Below are positions 1 through 8,672 of a stretch of DNA of 64,000 nt, one piece after another. Below the pieces are notes generated by a model, which saw only the letters and a program-made list of their open reading frames with translations, did no database searches and had not been told where the DNA came from. The stretch lies in NCBI RefSeq assembly GCF_017377855.1, contig NZ_JAFREP010000006.1:186001-250000 (forward strand), read 5' to 3'. Both the position numbers and the translations under genes were made by a program. The first letter of the stretch is position 1, and every line of letters starts with the position of its first letter. Source of the stretch: Acanthopleuribacter pedis. Its GTDB lineage: Bacteria > Acidobacteriota > Holophagae > Acanthopleuribacterales > Acanthopleuribacteraceae.

Positions 1-2
1 TG

Positions 3-1883
3 TTCGATATTCCCAACCATTTAAATCGGTTCCTCAGGGGTGACGGTCTGCGGCTTAGCCAGGTGCTTATTAATCTGTTGGGCAATGCCGTCAAGTTCAC
101 CGAGGCCGGTCAGGTCGTGTTGGCCATGCGCCAGGAAGCGCGCGACGATGAGCGGGCTGATTTCTACTTTGAGGTCAGCGATACCGGGATCGGCATGAGT
201 GAGGATCAAGTGGCGCGGCTTTTTCTGCCGTTTACCCAGGCTGACGCCTCGATGACGCGGCGGTTTGGCGGTACCGGTTTGGGATTGTCCATTTGCAAGA
301 GTTTGGTTGAATTAATGGATGGATCCATTGAGGTGGAGAGTCGACTCGGGGAAGGCAGTACCTTTCGGGTACGCATCCCCATGGCGATTTGTGGTGCGCG
401 CACCTTGTGCGGTTTGGAGCAACTGAATCTGCCCGAAATGAGTGTGTTGCTGGTGGAGCAAGGCACCGAAAGTGGGCGTTCCTTCAGCGCAATGTTGCGG
501 GCCATGGGGGTTGGTGTGACCTGGGAACGCTCCGGCCGTACCGCGCTTCAATCCCTGCGTCAGCGTTGCCGCGAGGGCGCCCGGTTCGACGTGGTCCTAC
601 TCGATTGGAGCCTCCAGGATATGGACGGTTTGCAGGTGTTCCATCACATCCAACGCATGACCTGGCGTGGCAAACCGCCCGCCACCGTGATGATCACCGC
701 GCACAACCGCGAGCGTTTGGTTAACTTAAGCCAAAGCGCCGTGATCCACGATGTTCTGGTGAAGCCGGTGACGCCGATGGTGTTGCTGCGGGTGTTGCGC
801 AGTGTGGTGGGTTTGGCGCACCCGCCGCCGCCCACGCGCAAGCCGCCGAACGATGCATTGCGTGGTATTCGCATTCTTTTGGTGGAAGATGTTCAGGTGA
901 ACCGTGAGGTGGCCTCGGCGTTGCTGGCCCGGGCCGGGGCCGAGATCACCGTGGCGGTCAATGGGCGCAACGCGGTTGATATGGCGGTTTCCAAGCGCGG
1001 CGCTTTTGACGTCATTCTCATGGACGTTCACATGCCGGAGATGGACGGATTTGCCGCGACCGAGGCCATCCAAAACGCCATGGGCGATAGCGCGCCGCCG
1101 ATTGTGGCCTTAACCGCCAAAGCTTTTCGGGAAGATCGACGCCAGGCCATGAGCGCCGGAATGGTGGATTACCTCACCAAGCCGATCCAGATCAACAAAG
1201 TTATCGAAGTGTTGCGCCGGATCGTGCCGCGAGAATCGTCCCGTGGTGAGGTCGTTCGACCTCCCACGGCCGTTCTTGAAACAGCCGGCGCCGAGGAAAC
1301 CAACGCACCCAGGTTTGCCGATGTTCTGGCGGCCCTGGGCGGCGATGTATCTTTTTTCACACGGCAACTCGACCAGTTCCGCATGAGTTACGGTGATCTC
1401 ATCGCGCGCGCGCGGGAAATGGTTGCCGCGCAACAATGGGATGACGCGGTCATGCTGGTTCACGCCGCCAAGGGCGCCGCCGCGAATCTGGGCGGGACCG
1501 TCACCGCCGAGCACCTGGGCCAGGTTGAACAAGCGTTGCGCGCGAGACAGCTCAATGACGGGTTGTTGCGCGGGGCCGAGACGCGTTATGCCGCCTTTTT
1601 GGGGTCCATCGAAAAATGGCGCGCCGACCAACTTGCTCAGCAGGAGAACCCTGTGACGTCGGAAGACGGCGCGGACAGGGTTGATTTCGAACCGCTACGC
1701 CAAAAGTTTGTCACCTGTTTGCAGCAATCGGACATGGAAGCCGTCACCCTGTGGCAAACCCTAAAACCCCATGCCACCACCTTATGGGGTGCCGAGGTAT
1801 GCACGCGCATCACCCAATCTCTGGATCGACTTGATTTTCCCGGGGTTCTGGCCGTCTTGGCCAAACAATCTCCTGTTCCCTAA
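3..1883 (+). CDS. Hybrid histidine kinase, 3' part (HATPase-REC-REC-HPt)
   Basis: This is the C-terminal part of a hybrid sensor kinase; the frame is open to the left window edge, so the sensor region and the phospho-accepting His box lie outside. The visible part opens in the N-box (LINLLGNAVKFTEAG), followed by the G1 and G2 boxes (DTGIGM, GTGLGLSI) of a HATPase_c domain. Two receiver domains follow: one around nt 440-820 (VVLLDWSLQDMDGLQVF, KPVT) and a more canonical one around nt 860-1230 (DVILMDVHMPEMDG, KPI). An HPt domain covers about nt 1310-1640, with its likely phospho-His in VHAAKGAAANLGG. The arrangement implies an internal phosphorelay. A GTG at 63 could be mistaken for a start but lies inside the ATPase domain. 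The output partner is not visible; a palindromic repeat abuts the TAA. Confidence 0.93.
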   Translation, partial: FDIPNHLNRFLRGDGLRLSQVLINLLGNAVKFTEAGQVVLAMRQEARDDERADFYFEVSDTGIGMSEDQVARLFLPFTQADASMTRRFGGTGLGLSICKSLVELMDGSIEVESRLGEGSTFRVRIPMAICGARTLCGLEQLNLPEMSVLLVEQGTESGRSFSAMLRAMGVGVTWERSGRTALQSLRQRCREGARFDVVLLDWSLQDMDGLQVFHHIQRMTWRGKPPATVMITAHNRERLVNLSQSAVIHDVLVKPVTPMVLLRVLRSVVGLAHPPPPTRKPPNDALRGIRILLVEDVQVNREVASALLARAGAEITVAVNGRNAVDMAVSKRGAFDVILMDVHMPEMDGFAATEAIQNAMGDSAPPIVALTAKAFREDRRQAMSAGMVDYLTKPIQINKVIEVLRRIVPRESSRGEVVRPPTAVLETAGAEETNAPRFADVLAALGGDVSFFTRQLDQFRMSYGDLIARAREMVAAQQWDDAVMLVHAAKGAAANLGGTVTAEHLGQVEQALRARQLNDGLLRGAETRYAAFLGSIEKWRADQLAQQENPVTSEDGADRVDFEPLRQKFVTCLQQSDMEAVTLWQTLKPHATTLWGAEVCTRITQSLDRLDFPGVLAVLAKQSPVP

Positions 1884-1936
1884 CCCGCATTGCTCACAAG
1901 GATACGTAGCAGAATTCCTTGTAAGCAATGCGGGTT
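1882..1936. repeat. R1 palindromic element, short form
   Basis: A short inverted repeat with arms AACCCGCATTGCTCACAAGG and the matching CCTTGTAAGCAATGCGGGTT, around a core containing CGTAGCAGAATT. It begins within the TAA stop codon of the hybrid kinase and can form a long hairpin just downstream of it, so a role in 3'-end formation or transcript stability is plausible. Related copies occur at 8277, 15909, 20306, 45145, 50722 and 61912. The rest of the gap to 2177 shows nothing recognisable. Confidence 0.85.
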
Positions 1937-2177
1937 GGGGCAACGCGCGGGCTGCATGCGGACTTCGGACCTATTTTCCTATTGCAACCGTGGGTCGATT
2001 GGTGTCCGCTGTCGTTTTCGACCGCACCGCGCCGTGTTAACATGCCCCACGTTTTCATCCGATGGGTGGGGTTCCCGTGCTATCGCGTGAAACCGTTCCC
2101 ACTGAATAATTAGTTGTGGGTGAGAACCGCGCTTTACTCGCTTTCCTCTCGAATGCGTTCGTTTTCACGAAAGGAAC

Positions 2178-2777
2178 ATGCCACTCATGGAAGAAATGCA
2201 GCCGATTACCCGACTCCTCAATCAATGGCAGGGCGGTGACCGCGATGCGTTCGGCACCCTCATCACCACCGTCTACGCGGAACTGCGTCAAATGGCGCGG
2301 CATGCCATGATTCGCGAGCAAAACGGCCATTTTTACTCACCCACCATGTTGGTTCATGAGGCCTTTCTCAAGATCGAGGAGAACGGTTTCGACACCCAGC
2401 TTCGTGATCGGCACCATTTCTTTCGGACGTTGGCACGGGTGATGCGGCACATCCTGGTGGATTTTGCGCGGCGGCAAAGTCGGCAAAAACACGGTGGCGA
2501 TTACGAGGCCGTGCCGTTTGAAGAAGGTCGGGTCGGCGTCATGCAGCCGCTTTTCGTCACGCGTTTAGACGATGCTTTGCATCATTTGCGACACCAAGAT
2601 TCCCTAAAAAGTGACATCGTGGAGCTGCGCTTTTTTGGGGGGCTCTCCTTGGAGCAAACCGCTGAGGTTCTTGAGATTTCTCCCAGTGCGGCATACCGCG
2701 CCTGGCTGGAAGCCAAACAATTTTTGCGCGAAGAAATGGGATACGATGTATCTGATGCGCCACCTGGCCGCACTTAA
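2178..2777 (+). CDS. ECF-type RNA polymerase sigma factor (TIGR02999-like)
   Basis: A 199-residue sigma-70 family protein of the extracytoplasmic-function class. Region 2 covers about residues 10-95 (ITRLLNQWQGGDRDAFGTL, then HAMIREQNGHFYSPTMLVHE and VMRHILVDFARRQSRQKHGG), and region 4 about residues 125-190 with a helix-turn-helix (LSLEQTAEVLEISPSAAYR). The LVHEAFLK...DFARRR pattern is typical of the TIGR02999 subgroup found in Planctomycetes and Acidobacteria. No anti-sigma gene is adjacent; a Ser/Thr kinase gene follows at about 3287, and ECF/kinase pairs are known in these groups, so phosphorylation control is a reasonable inference. An in-frame ATG at 2187 is an alternative start: AAAGGA lies very close to 2178 and about 11 nt before 2187. 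Confidence 0.9.
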   Translation: MPLMEEMQPITRLLNQWQGGDRDAFGTLITTVYAELRQMARHAMIREQNGHFYSPTMLVHEAFLKIEENGFDTQLRDRHHFFRTLARVMRHILVDFARRQSRQKHGGDYEAVPFEEGRVGVMQPLFVTRLDDALHHLRHQDSLKSDIVELRFFGGLSLEQTAEVLEISPSAAYRAWLEAKQFLREEMGYDVSDAPPGRT

Positions 2778-2978
2778 TGGGGTAGCTTGTGCGAAGACCG
2801 TCATCGTCCCACCGATCTTGTCCTTCAGGTGAGAATCTCAATTAAAGTTGGGAATCGCAAAATAAGGTCGATGGGAAACCTCAGGAAGCGACAGGTCGCA
2901 CGCTTTTCATACACCCTTCCGGCTTACTTTTCTCCGGGCTTTTCTGAATGATCCTGCCTTTTGCCCTTACGTTAGTCT

Positions 2979-3163
2979 TACCTAAAGTGGGCGAGTCTTG
3001 GCGGCGCACTCGCGCAACCTGCTGGGCTACAACGTGCAGTAAAAATGCTCGACGTACTTTCCAAGTACGCCTGCGCTTTTTCCAACACATTTCGCTCCAG
3101 TCCTCGGCGCGTCCTGCGCCGATACTTACGCGATTGCATCCACCCGAATCGCACACTTTAGGT
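2979..3163. repeat. R2 palindromic element
   Basis: About 185 bp bounded by ACCTAAAGTG at the left and CACTTTAGGT at the right, with internal inverted segments. It resembles most closely the copy at 59215-59398: ACCTAAAGTGTGCGATTCGG there is the reverse complement of the right end here. It lies between the ECF sigma and Ser/Thr kinase genes and creates a spurious 5' extension of the kinase reading frame. Confidence 0.75.
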
Positions 3164-3286
3164 ATCAAGCTTGTGGTGTTTGTTCCCTTTTTTGGGAGAT
3201 CCGTTTTCCGCCGAATCGCCGCGGGAGGCGGCTGTTTCGATGTGTTTTTGGGGGAGAGGTTGACGACAGATTCTCAGGTTCAGTTG

Positions 3287-4456
3287 ATGTTATCCATTCG
3301 TAACATGATCGATCAGGGTTTGCCCGAGGACGAAACCGGCGGGGCCGGCGCCGCCGCCGTGCTTGATCAGATCCGCGATATGCTGGAACCCGAATCCCTC
3401 GCGGCGGCACCCTCGATGAACGCTGCCGCCGATCCTTTTGATGCCGCCCTTGAAAGCGGTTTACCCGTGTTGTCAGAACTGGTCGACCTCGATTGGGGTT
3501 GGCAGGCGCCCGCGTTTTTCGGTCGCTTCAAAACCGGGCCGATGCTCGGGGTCGGCGGTACCGCCTCCGTCTTTTTAGGGGTTTGTCCCAAAACTGAACG
3601 GCGTGTGGCCGTGAAGATGCTCCACAGCCGCGACCCGCGTTTGCGGCAGCGGTTTCTGCGCGAGCGCCGCATTTTAAGTTCTTTGGCCCATCCCAACCTC
3701 ACCAGCGTGATCGAAAGCGGCTTCAGCGATTGCGGTTTTCCCTGGTTCGCGATGGATTACATCGAAGGCCGTCCGCTCGATCACTGGAGTGACGGCTGTG
3801 AGTTGACCTTGCGTGATCGGGTGCGGTTGTTTTTGGAAGTCTGTGAGGCGGTGACTTACGCCCACGGCAACCACGTGATCCACCGCGACATCAAACCCGC
3901 CAACATTTTGGTCGAGCGCAACGGCCGCGTGCGTCTGCTGGATTTCGGGATCGCTTCCATTTTGGATCCCGATTCGGGTGCCCAGCCCACCGTTTCCCGA
4001 CTGGGCTTGATGACCCCGGAATACGCGTCACCCGAGCAGTTGGCGGGCCGTCCGCTGAGTGCTGCAACCGATATTTACTCCTTGGGTGTGGTGTTGTTTG
4101 AATTGTTGGTAGGGGATCGTCCCCGCTATCGGAAAACAGCGACCCGCCGCCGTCGTCGCCGTCCCATGTCCCTGCAAGCGCAGTTTTTGGCCAATGAGGA
4201 CCCGGCACGTATTGCCTTATTGCGACGCCGTTGGCCGGATCAGTTGGCGCGCGAGCTGGACGGCCGCTTGGAGCGCATTTTGCGCAAGGCTTTGGCGGAG
4301 CGAGAAGAAGACCGGTACGGAACGGTGGCGGCCATGGCCCATGACCTGCATCGCTGGGTGGCGCGCAGCGACAAACCGTCGCGCGCCGATCTGCTGGTGG
4401 GCGGTTTAAAAAGACGCGTCGGCCGCATCGGCAAGCAACTCGGCGTATTAAGCTAA
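3287..4456 (+). CDS. Hanks-type serine/threonine protein kinase
   Basis: About 389 residues with a complete eukaryotic-like kinase domain from about residue 75: glycine loop (GVGGTASVFLG), catalytic Lys in VAVKML, catalytic loop HRDIKPANIL, DFG magnesium motif, and a TPEYASPEQL activation segment with DIYSLGVVLFELL after it. An Arg-rich insert (TATRRRRRRPMS) sits in the C-lobe. The N-terminal ~70 residues are acidic and Ala-rich without a recognised domain, and I see no transmembrane segment, so it is probably cytosolic. The frame stays open upstream to 2948, but that part lies in an R2 repeat. The start is uncertain: ATG 3287 is used, while TTG 3260 and GTG 3242 lie in frame next to a GGGGGAGAGG sequence. 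It probably works with the ECF sigma factor just upstream. Confidence 0.87.
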   Translation: MLSIRNMIDQGLPEDETGGAGAAAVLDQIRDMLEPESLAAAPSMNAAADPFDAALESGLPVLSELVDLDWGWQAPAFFGRFKTGPMLGVGGTASVFLGVCPKTERRVAVKMLHSRDPRLRQRFLRERRILSSLAHPNLTSVIESGFSDCGFPWFAMDYIEGRPLDHWSDGCELTLRDRVRLFLEVCEAVTYAHGNHVIHRDIKPANILVERNGRVRLLDFGIASILDPDSGAQPTVSRLGLMTPEYASPEQLAGRPLSAATDIYSLGVVLFELLVGDRPRYRKTATRRRRRRPMSLQAQFLANEDPARIALLRRRWPDQLARELDGRLERILRKALAEREEDRYGTVAAMAHDLHRWVARSDKPSRADLLVGGLKRRVGRIGKQLGVLS

Positions 4457-4505
4457 CCGGCCGGCCCCAAAACCAAAACCCAGAGCCGTGAATGGATCAA
4501 TGGTC

Positions 4506-4735
4506 GATAACCCGACCCGGCACGTCCACGGAAAAACGGTGGCGGAAACCCAAAGCCAAACGGGGCGATAACAGGACCCGGCGCACCCCGCGGAAAAACG
4601 GAAAAATGGTAGGGGCAACCCAAAGCCAACCGGGGAAATAACCCGACCCGGCCCACTCCATGGAAAAACGAAAAAATGGTGGGGGAAACCCAAAGCCAAA
4701 CGGGGAAATAACCCGATCCGGCGCACCCTGGAAGG
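4506..4735. repeat. Imperfect tandem repeat, about 60-70 bp units
   Basis: Three full units and a partial one of the pattern GATAACCCGACCCGGC...GGAAAAACGG...GGGGAAACCCAAAGCCAAACGGGG. Copies begin near 4506, 4567, 4637 and 4706. Unit length varies because the middle segment (GGAAAAATGGTAGGGG) expands or contracts. Overlapping minus-strand frames through it are probably shadows. It ends shortly before a second, unrelated minisatellite. Confidence 0.75.
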
Positions 4736-4914
4736 GTCGCACACCCAAATGCGTGGACCACAAATGATTTAAAACGTGAGCCGGCGGCGAACATCATTTG
4801 GTTACACCGAAGGTGTTATGGATTTCAGCCCTGATCAAATGGTTGTAGCACAACCATTTGTTCTGGGTCCCCGGGGGTTCCCGTCGTGCAGGCCGCCGAA
4901 GGTGCCGGCCCAGG

Positions 4915-5275
4915 CCCCAAAACCAAAACGCGCGTCGGACCCAAAAAAACCTCGTCCGCGGACCCCAAAACCAAAACGCGCGTCGGACCCAAAAAAACCT
5001 CGTCCGCGGACCCCAAAACCAAAACGCGCGTCGGACCCAAAAAAAACTCGTCCGCGGACCCCAAAACCAAAACGCGCGTCGGACCCAAAAAAACCTCGTC
5101 CGCGGACCCCAAAACCAAAACGCGCGTCGGACCCAAAAAAACCTCGTCCACGGACCCCAAAACCAAAAACCGCGACGCACCCGAAAAAACTGCGTCCACG
5201 GACCCCAAAACCAAAACCCGCGTCGGACCTAAAAAACCTCGTCCACGGACCCCAAAACCAAAACCCGCCCGAACA
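4915..5275. repeat. 48-bp minisatellite, about 7 units, open in all six frames
   Basis: Tandem 48-bp units (core GGACCCCAAAACCAAAACGC followed by GCGTCGGACCCAAAAAAACC and TCGTCCGC). The first five are nearly identical and later units drift. Because 48 is a multiple of three and the unit contains no stop codon on either strand, every reading frame stays open through the array. One plus-strand frame (4776-5351) would encode a 16-residue Lys/Pro/Arg repeat (PKPKRASDPKKPRPRT) after ATG 4776, but I see no convincing start signal or conserved domain, so I do not call it a gene. Confidence 0.85.
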
Positions 5276-5461
5276 CCCCAAAACCAACCCCACCCCCATA
5301 CCTAAAAAAACAAAAAAAGGCTCGCCGGATCCACGTTCCTTTTGCGCTTAAGAGGTTAGGTGTCTGTCCAGATAGGGTGGGGTGTCCCTATTCACTGTCG
5401 TTTTGCGCCGCCACGCAAACAGTCCCGACTCAAATCCCTGTCGGTGCGCGGGTTTGCCGGG

Positions 5462-5467
5462 TATAAT
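5462..5467 (+). promoter_or_regulatory. Possible -10 box for the lipoprotein gene
   Basis: A perfect TATAAT lies about 87 nt upstream of the lipoprotein ATG. No good -35 hexamer is present 16-18 nt upstream, so this is a weak call. The remaining sequence between 5276 and 5553 shows nothing else recognisable. Confidence 0.3.
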
Positions 5468-5553
5468 GCGAACATCTCCCCAAAAACCCGTCCGCGGGTG
5501 TTCAGAAGCCTTCTGAGACGGCCGCCCAACACTTATTTCAGGAGTAGGATCAC

Positions 5554-6192
5554 ATGAAGAAATGGCGTTTTCCCTTGTTAACGGCATGCCTCTTGTTCGC
5601 CTCGGCGTGCAGCACCACGCAGGTCGAAGTGATCGACCTTAACAAAGTTCTCGACGTTATGACCGCAACCATTGATTCGTTTGCCGACCAAAAAGTTGAA
5701 GGTGCCGAAGAAGGTGCCAATGCAGAAGAGGTGTTGGCCGCGGCGGCGTCCGATAACCAGGTTGTATCGAGCGAATTTTTAGCCACTTACACCAAAAACC
5801 TCAACGAGGCCAAGGTGATGTCTACCCCCGTCGGTACCCTGATGCGTCCCGACGGCGCCATCGAAGGGTTTCAGGACAGCAACGCCGACGGCAAAAAAGA
5901 CAGCGGCGAGCAGCAACTGTTCACCGTTGAAATCGACGTGGAGCGCGCTCGTTTGATCGCCACCGATACCCAAAACAGCTACCATCGCGATTCCGGTTTC
6001 CACATCAGCCCCGGTAGCATTTTCATGGGGTACATGCTCGGTTCCATGTTGAGCCGTCAACGCGCTTCAGGGATCAGCCCCTCGCGTTATTCCAACATGA
6101 AAATGAGTCCCCGAAATTACCACTCCTCGGCGGTTTCCTCCGCGCGCGCCCGCGCCAGTGGTGGTTCGCGTTCGTTCAGCAGCGGCAAGTAA
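5554..6192 (+). CDS. Putative lipoprotein of unknown function
   Basis: A 212-residue protein with a classical lipoprotein signal: basic MKKWR, a hydrophobic stretch and the lipobox LFASAC, giving Cys19 as the likely lipidated residue. The start is supported by CAGGAG about 9 nt upstream. The body has an acidic, helix-prone first half, a segment with alternating Asp/Gly (DSNADGKKDSGEQ) like a small EF-hand-type calcium loop, and a Ser/Arg-rich low-complexity tail (SARARASGGSRSFSSGK). I do not recognise the family. The next gene (6499) is a membrane spermidine-synthase-like protein about 300 nt downstream; co-transcription through the 20-bp repeat array between them is possible. Confidence 0.8.
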   Translation: MKKWRFPLLTACLLFASACSTTQVEVIDLNKVLDVMTATIDSFADQKVEGAEEGANAEEVLAAAASDNQVVSSEFLATYTKNLNEAKVMSTPVGTLMRPDGAIEGFQDSNADGKKDSGEQQLFTVEIDVERARLIATDTQNSYHRDSGFHISPGSIFMGYMLGSMLSRQRASGISPSRYSNMKMSPRNYHSSAVSSARARASGGSRSFSSGK

Positions 6193-6284
6193 TAGGGCCG
6201 TACAACCTGGTGCGTTCGTCCCCGTGACGGCGCACCATGTTGTTTTCAGGCTCGTTTTTCGCGAACCTCGAACGGCACAACGCC

Positions 6285-6424
6285 GGTCCGAACGGCCTTG
6301 TGCCGGTCCGAACGGCCTTGTGCCGGTCCGAACGGCCTTGTGCCGGTCCGAACGGCCTTGTGCCGGTCCGAACGGCCTTGTGCCGGTCCGAACGGCCTTG
6401 TGCCGGTCCGAACGGCCTTGTGCC
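6285..6424. repeat. 20-bp minisatellite, seven perfect units
   Basis: Seven head-to-tail copies of GGTCCGAACGGCCTTGTGCC with no variation, followed by one degenerate unit (GTTCCGATGCGCACGGCC). The perfect identity points to recent expansion or active homogenisation. The period is not a multiple of three, so the long frames crossing it are not evidence of coding. It ends about 75 nt before the start of the spermidine-synthase-like gene and may vary between strains. Confidence 0.92.
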
Positions 6425-6498
6425 GTTCCGATGCGCACGGCCGCATGAACGATCACCATCGCGGCCTGATTTCACGATTAAGGAGTTTGGGGAGTACC

Positions 6499-8088
6499 AT
6501 GTCGGAAACACAACAGCAAAGCGACAATCAGCTTGAAGATTTATCGCGTGGTCAAATCGGCGTTTTGCTGATTTCGATTGCCGTCGTCGCCTTATCCGGG
6601 ATCGCTTACGAATTAATTATCGGCACCGTTTCCAGTTACCTTTTGGGGAACAGTGTTTTTCAGTTTTCACTCACCATCGGCCTGTTTATGTTCGCCATGG
6701 GGATCGGTTCTTACCTTTCAAAATGGTTGATGAAACACCTGATCACCAACTTCGTGTTGGTTGAAATCACCATTTCATTGATCGGCGGCGCCGCCTCACT
6801 GATTTTGTTTCTGGCGTTTCCGCTGGTGATGCCGCTTTACCAAGCGATTATGTACACCTTGATTATTGTGATTGGTTCCTTGGTCGGCCTCGAGATTCCG
6901 CTGCTCACCCGCATTATCAGTCACAAGGACAGCCTCAAGGATTCCATCGCCCACGTGTTGTCCTTGGATTATGTCGGCGCCTTGATTGGGTCCATGGCCT
7001 TTCCGCTCATTCTTTTGCCGTTCCTGGGGTTGATTCGCTCCAGTTTCGCCATCGGCCTGCTCAACATCGGCGTGGCCATGATCAACGTGGTGGTGTTTTG
7101 GAAGTTTCTGCGCATGCCGCGCGCCGTGGCTACCTTTGCCGGCGGCACCGCGCTTTTGCTGGTGGTGGCGCTCATCGGCGGGACCCGCCTGTCGACTTAT
7201 GCCGAACAGTTCCTGTATTCCGATGAAATTATTTTCTCCAAACAGACCCAATACCAGCGCATCATCCTGACCAAATCCGTCCTCGATCACGATCATCGCC
7301 TTTACCTGGACGGTCATATTCAGTTTTCGCAACGGGATGAATACCGCTACCACGAGGCCTTGGTCCATCCTTTGATGGCCTTGCCGGGGCCGCGAAAAAA
7401 AGTGTTGATCATGGGCGGGGGCGACGGCATGGCCGCCCGTGAGCTGCTTAAGTACGACGACGTCGAAGAGATTCATTTGGTGGATATTGACCCCGAGATG
7501 ACGCGTTTGTGTGCCACCGTGCCCACCATCGCGGCCTTGAACGAGGGGGCGCTTGAGGATCCCCGCGTGAAAATTTTCCACCAGGACGCCTTCACCTTCG
7601 TGAACCAGGCCGGCGTGCTTTACGACCGCATCATTTCCGATTTGCCCGATCCCCACAACGAGGCGCTGAACAAGCTGTATGCGCGCGAGTTCTACACCAT
7701 GCTGCGCAAGCGCATGACACCCGAGGGTTACCTGGTGTCGCAAAGTTCCTCGCCGTTTTTTACCCGAAAAACCTATTGGTGCATTGCCACCACCATGGAA
7801 GCGGCCGGCCTGCATACCAAAAGCTTCCAAATCACGGTGCCCAGCTTCAGCATTTGGGGATTCCACCTCGCCGCCAATCAGCCGGTGCCGCCCATCCGCG
7901 AGATGGACGTGCCCACCCGATATATGGAGGCCGATGTTTTTGCCGCGGCCACCAAGTTCCCGCGGGATATGGCCCGTGTCGAGACCGCGGTCAACAGCAT
8001 CATGGAACCCAAGCTTTACCACTATTACATGAAGGAACTGCGCGAGCCCCATGGGCTGAAAGCTACGGCAGAATTGGCCAAAAAGTAA
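6499..8088 (+). CDS. Membrane-embedded spermidine synthase-like aminopropyltransferase
   Basis: A 529-residue protein with two parts. Residues 1-235 carry about seven hydrophobic helices (for example VLLISIAVVALSGIAYELII and IIVIGSLVGLEIPLLTRIIS). Residues 245-520 form a Rossmann-type aminopropyltransferase domain: YQRIIL, LYLDGHIQFS.DEYRYHEAL, the nucleotide/dcSAM loop LIMGGGDGMAARELL, VDIDPEM, and DLPDPHNEALNKLY where the catalytic Asp is expected. This matches the long, membrane-fused SpeE-like family rather than cytosolic SpeE of about 290 residues. The ATG at 6499 follows AAGGAGTTTGGGGAGTACC; the frame runs open upstream only because of the 20-bp repeat. The substrate is inferred; a related methyltransferase-like activity cannot be excluded. 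Confidence 0.88.
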   Translation: MSETQQQSDNQLEDLSRGQIGVLLISIAVVALSGIAYELIIGTVSSYLLGNSVFQFSLTIGLFMFAMGIGSYLSKWLMKHLITNFVLVEITISLIGGAASLILFLAFPLVMPLYQAIMYTLIIVIGSLVGLEIPLLTRIISHKDSLKDSIAHVLSLDYVGALIGSMAFPLILLPFLGLIRSSFAIGLLNIGVAMINVVVFWKFLRMPRAVATFAGGTALLLVVALIGGTRLSTYAEQFLYSDEIIFSKQTQYQRIILTKSVLDHDHRLYLDGHIQFSQRDEYRYHEALVHPLMALPGPRKKVLIMGGGDGMAARELLKYDDVEEIHLVDIDPEMTRLCATVPTIAALNEGALEDPRVKIFHQDAFTFVNQAGVLYDRIISDLPDPHNEALNKLYAREFYTMLRKRMTPEGYLVSQSSSPFFTRKTYWCIATTMEAAGLHTKSFQITVPSFSIWGFHLAANQPVPPIREMDVPTRYMEADVFAAATKFPRDMARVETAVNSIMEPKLYHYYMKELREPHGLKATAELAKK

Positions 8089-8276
8089 GGCTTCCCGCCG
8101 GCTTTGGTGCGCTTTCGCCAAAAAAAATGACCCTCATCCGGCGGTTGACGCGCCGGTGAGAGTGTCGTTCATTTCGATTGAAACGAAGAATACGAAAGGG
8201 TTCCCGACGGGTTTTGCGGGGACCGGAACTTCGTTAATCAATCCCATGTTCGTTCCCGGTGCCGGGGATCGCGCCC

Positions 8277-8469
8277 AGCCCGCATTGCTCACAAGGATTC
8301 GTCGCGAGAAGCAGAAAGCCTTGTGAGGACGAAGGTTACGACCGAGAGACGGCACAGGCGTAGCAGAGCTACGGCGAAGGCGGCTCGACCGAGTAAGGCG
8401 GAAGGCCGCCCCCTTGTAATCGCATGGCTTTCGGCTTCGTAGCAGAATTGCTTGTGAGCAATGCGGGCT
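8277..8469. repeat. R1 palindromic element, long form
   Basis: An element of 193 bp bounded by AGCCCGCATTGCTCACAAGG and GCTTGTGAGCAATGCGGGCT. The interior holds ATTCGTCGCGAGAAGC, ACGACCGAGAGACGG, GGCGGCTCGACCGAGTAAGG and GGCCGCCCCCTTGTAATCGC, all shared with the copies at 20306 and 61912. It lies in the 584-nt gap between the spermidine-synthase-like gene and the nine-gene operon. A further hairpin, CTCATCCGGCG...CGCGCCGGTGAG, near 8125-8160 may end the upstream transcript, although no T-run follows. Confidence 0.9.
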
Positions 8470-8672
8470 TGATCGCTGTGAACCGAGGATTGATTGCGTT
8501 CAATGCGGGGATAACGGTTAGAATAACGGGATTCCTCTTCCAGCTTTTTTCGTCAAACCTTTGCGGTGTCGGATGACCCCGTATCGTCAAATGCTGGAAT
8601 GAAGGATGTTTGCCATGTGCGCCCCGTTGCGCCCGTGATCCCGATGATGGTTTGTTTTGTGAAGGAGTCCAC

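Noticed and set aside
2948-3286. N-terminal extension of the Ser/Thr kinase
   Set aside because: The frame crosses an R2 repeat and shows no protein-like conservation.
4886-5300. Repeat array that might be read as CRISPR or as a repeat-protein gene
   Set aside because: Units are contiguous without unique spacers, so it is not CRISPR. All six frames are open, so an open frame gives no support for coding, and no start signal or domain favours one frame.
6298-6498. Upstream extension of the spermidine-synthase-like frame
   Set aside because: It runs through the perfect 20-bp array; ATG 6499 has a strong ribosome-binding site and begins the conserved protein.
6796-8121. 441-residue minus-strand frame opposite the spermidine-synthase-like gene
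   Set aside because: It is the antisense shadow of a gene with intact catalytic motifs; its His/Gly/Gln-rich translation is typical of such shadows.
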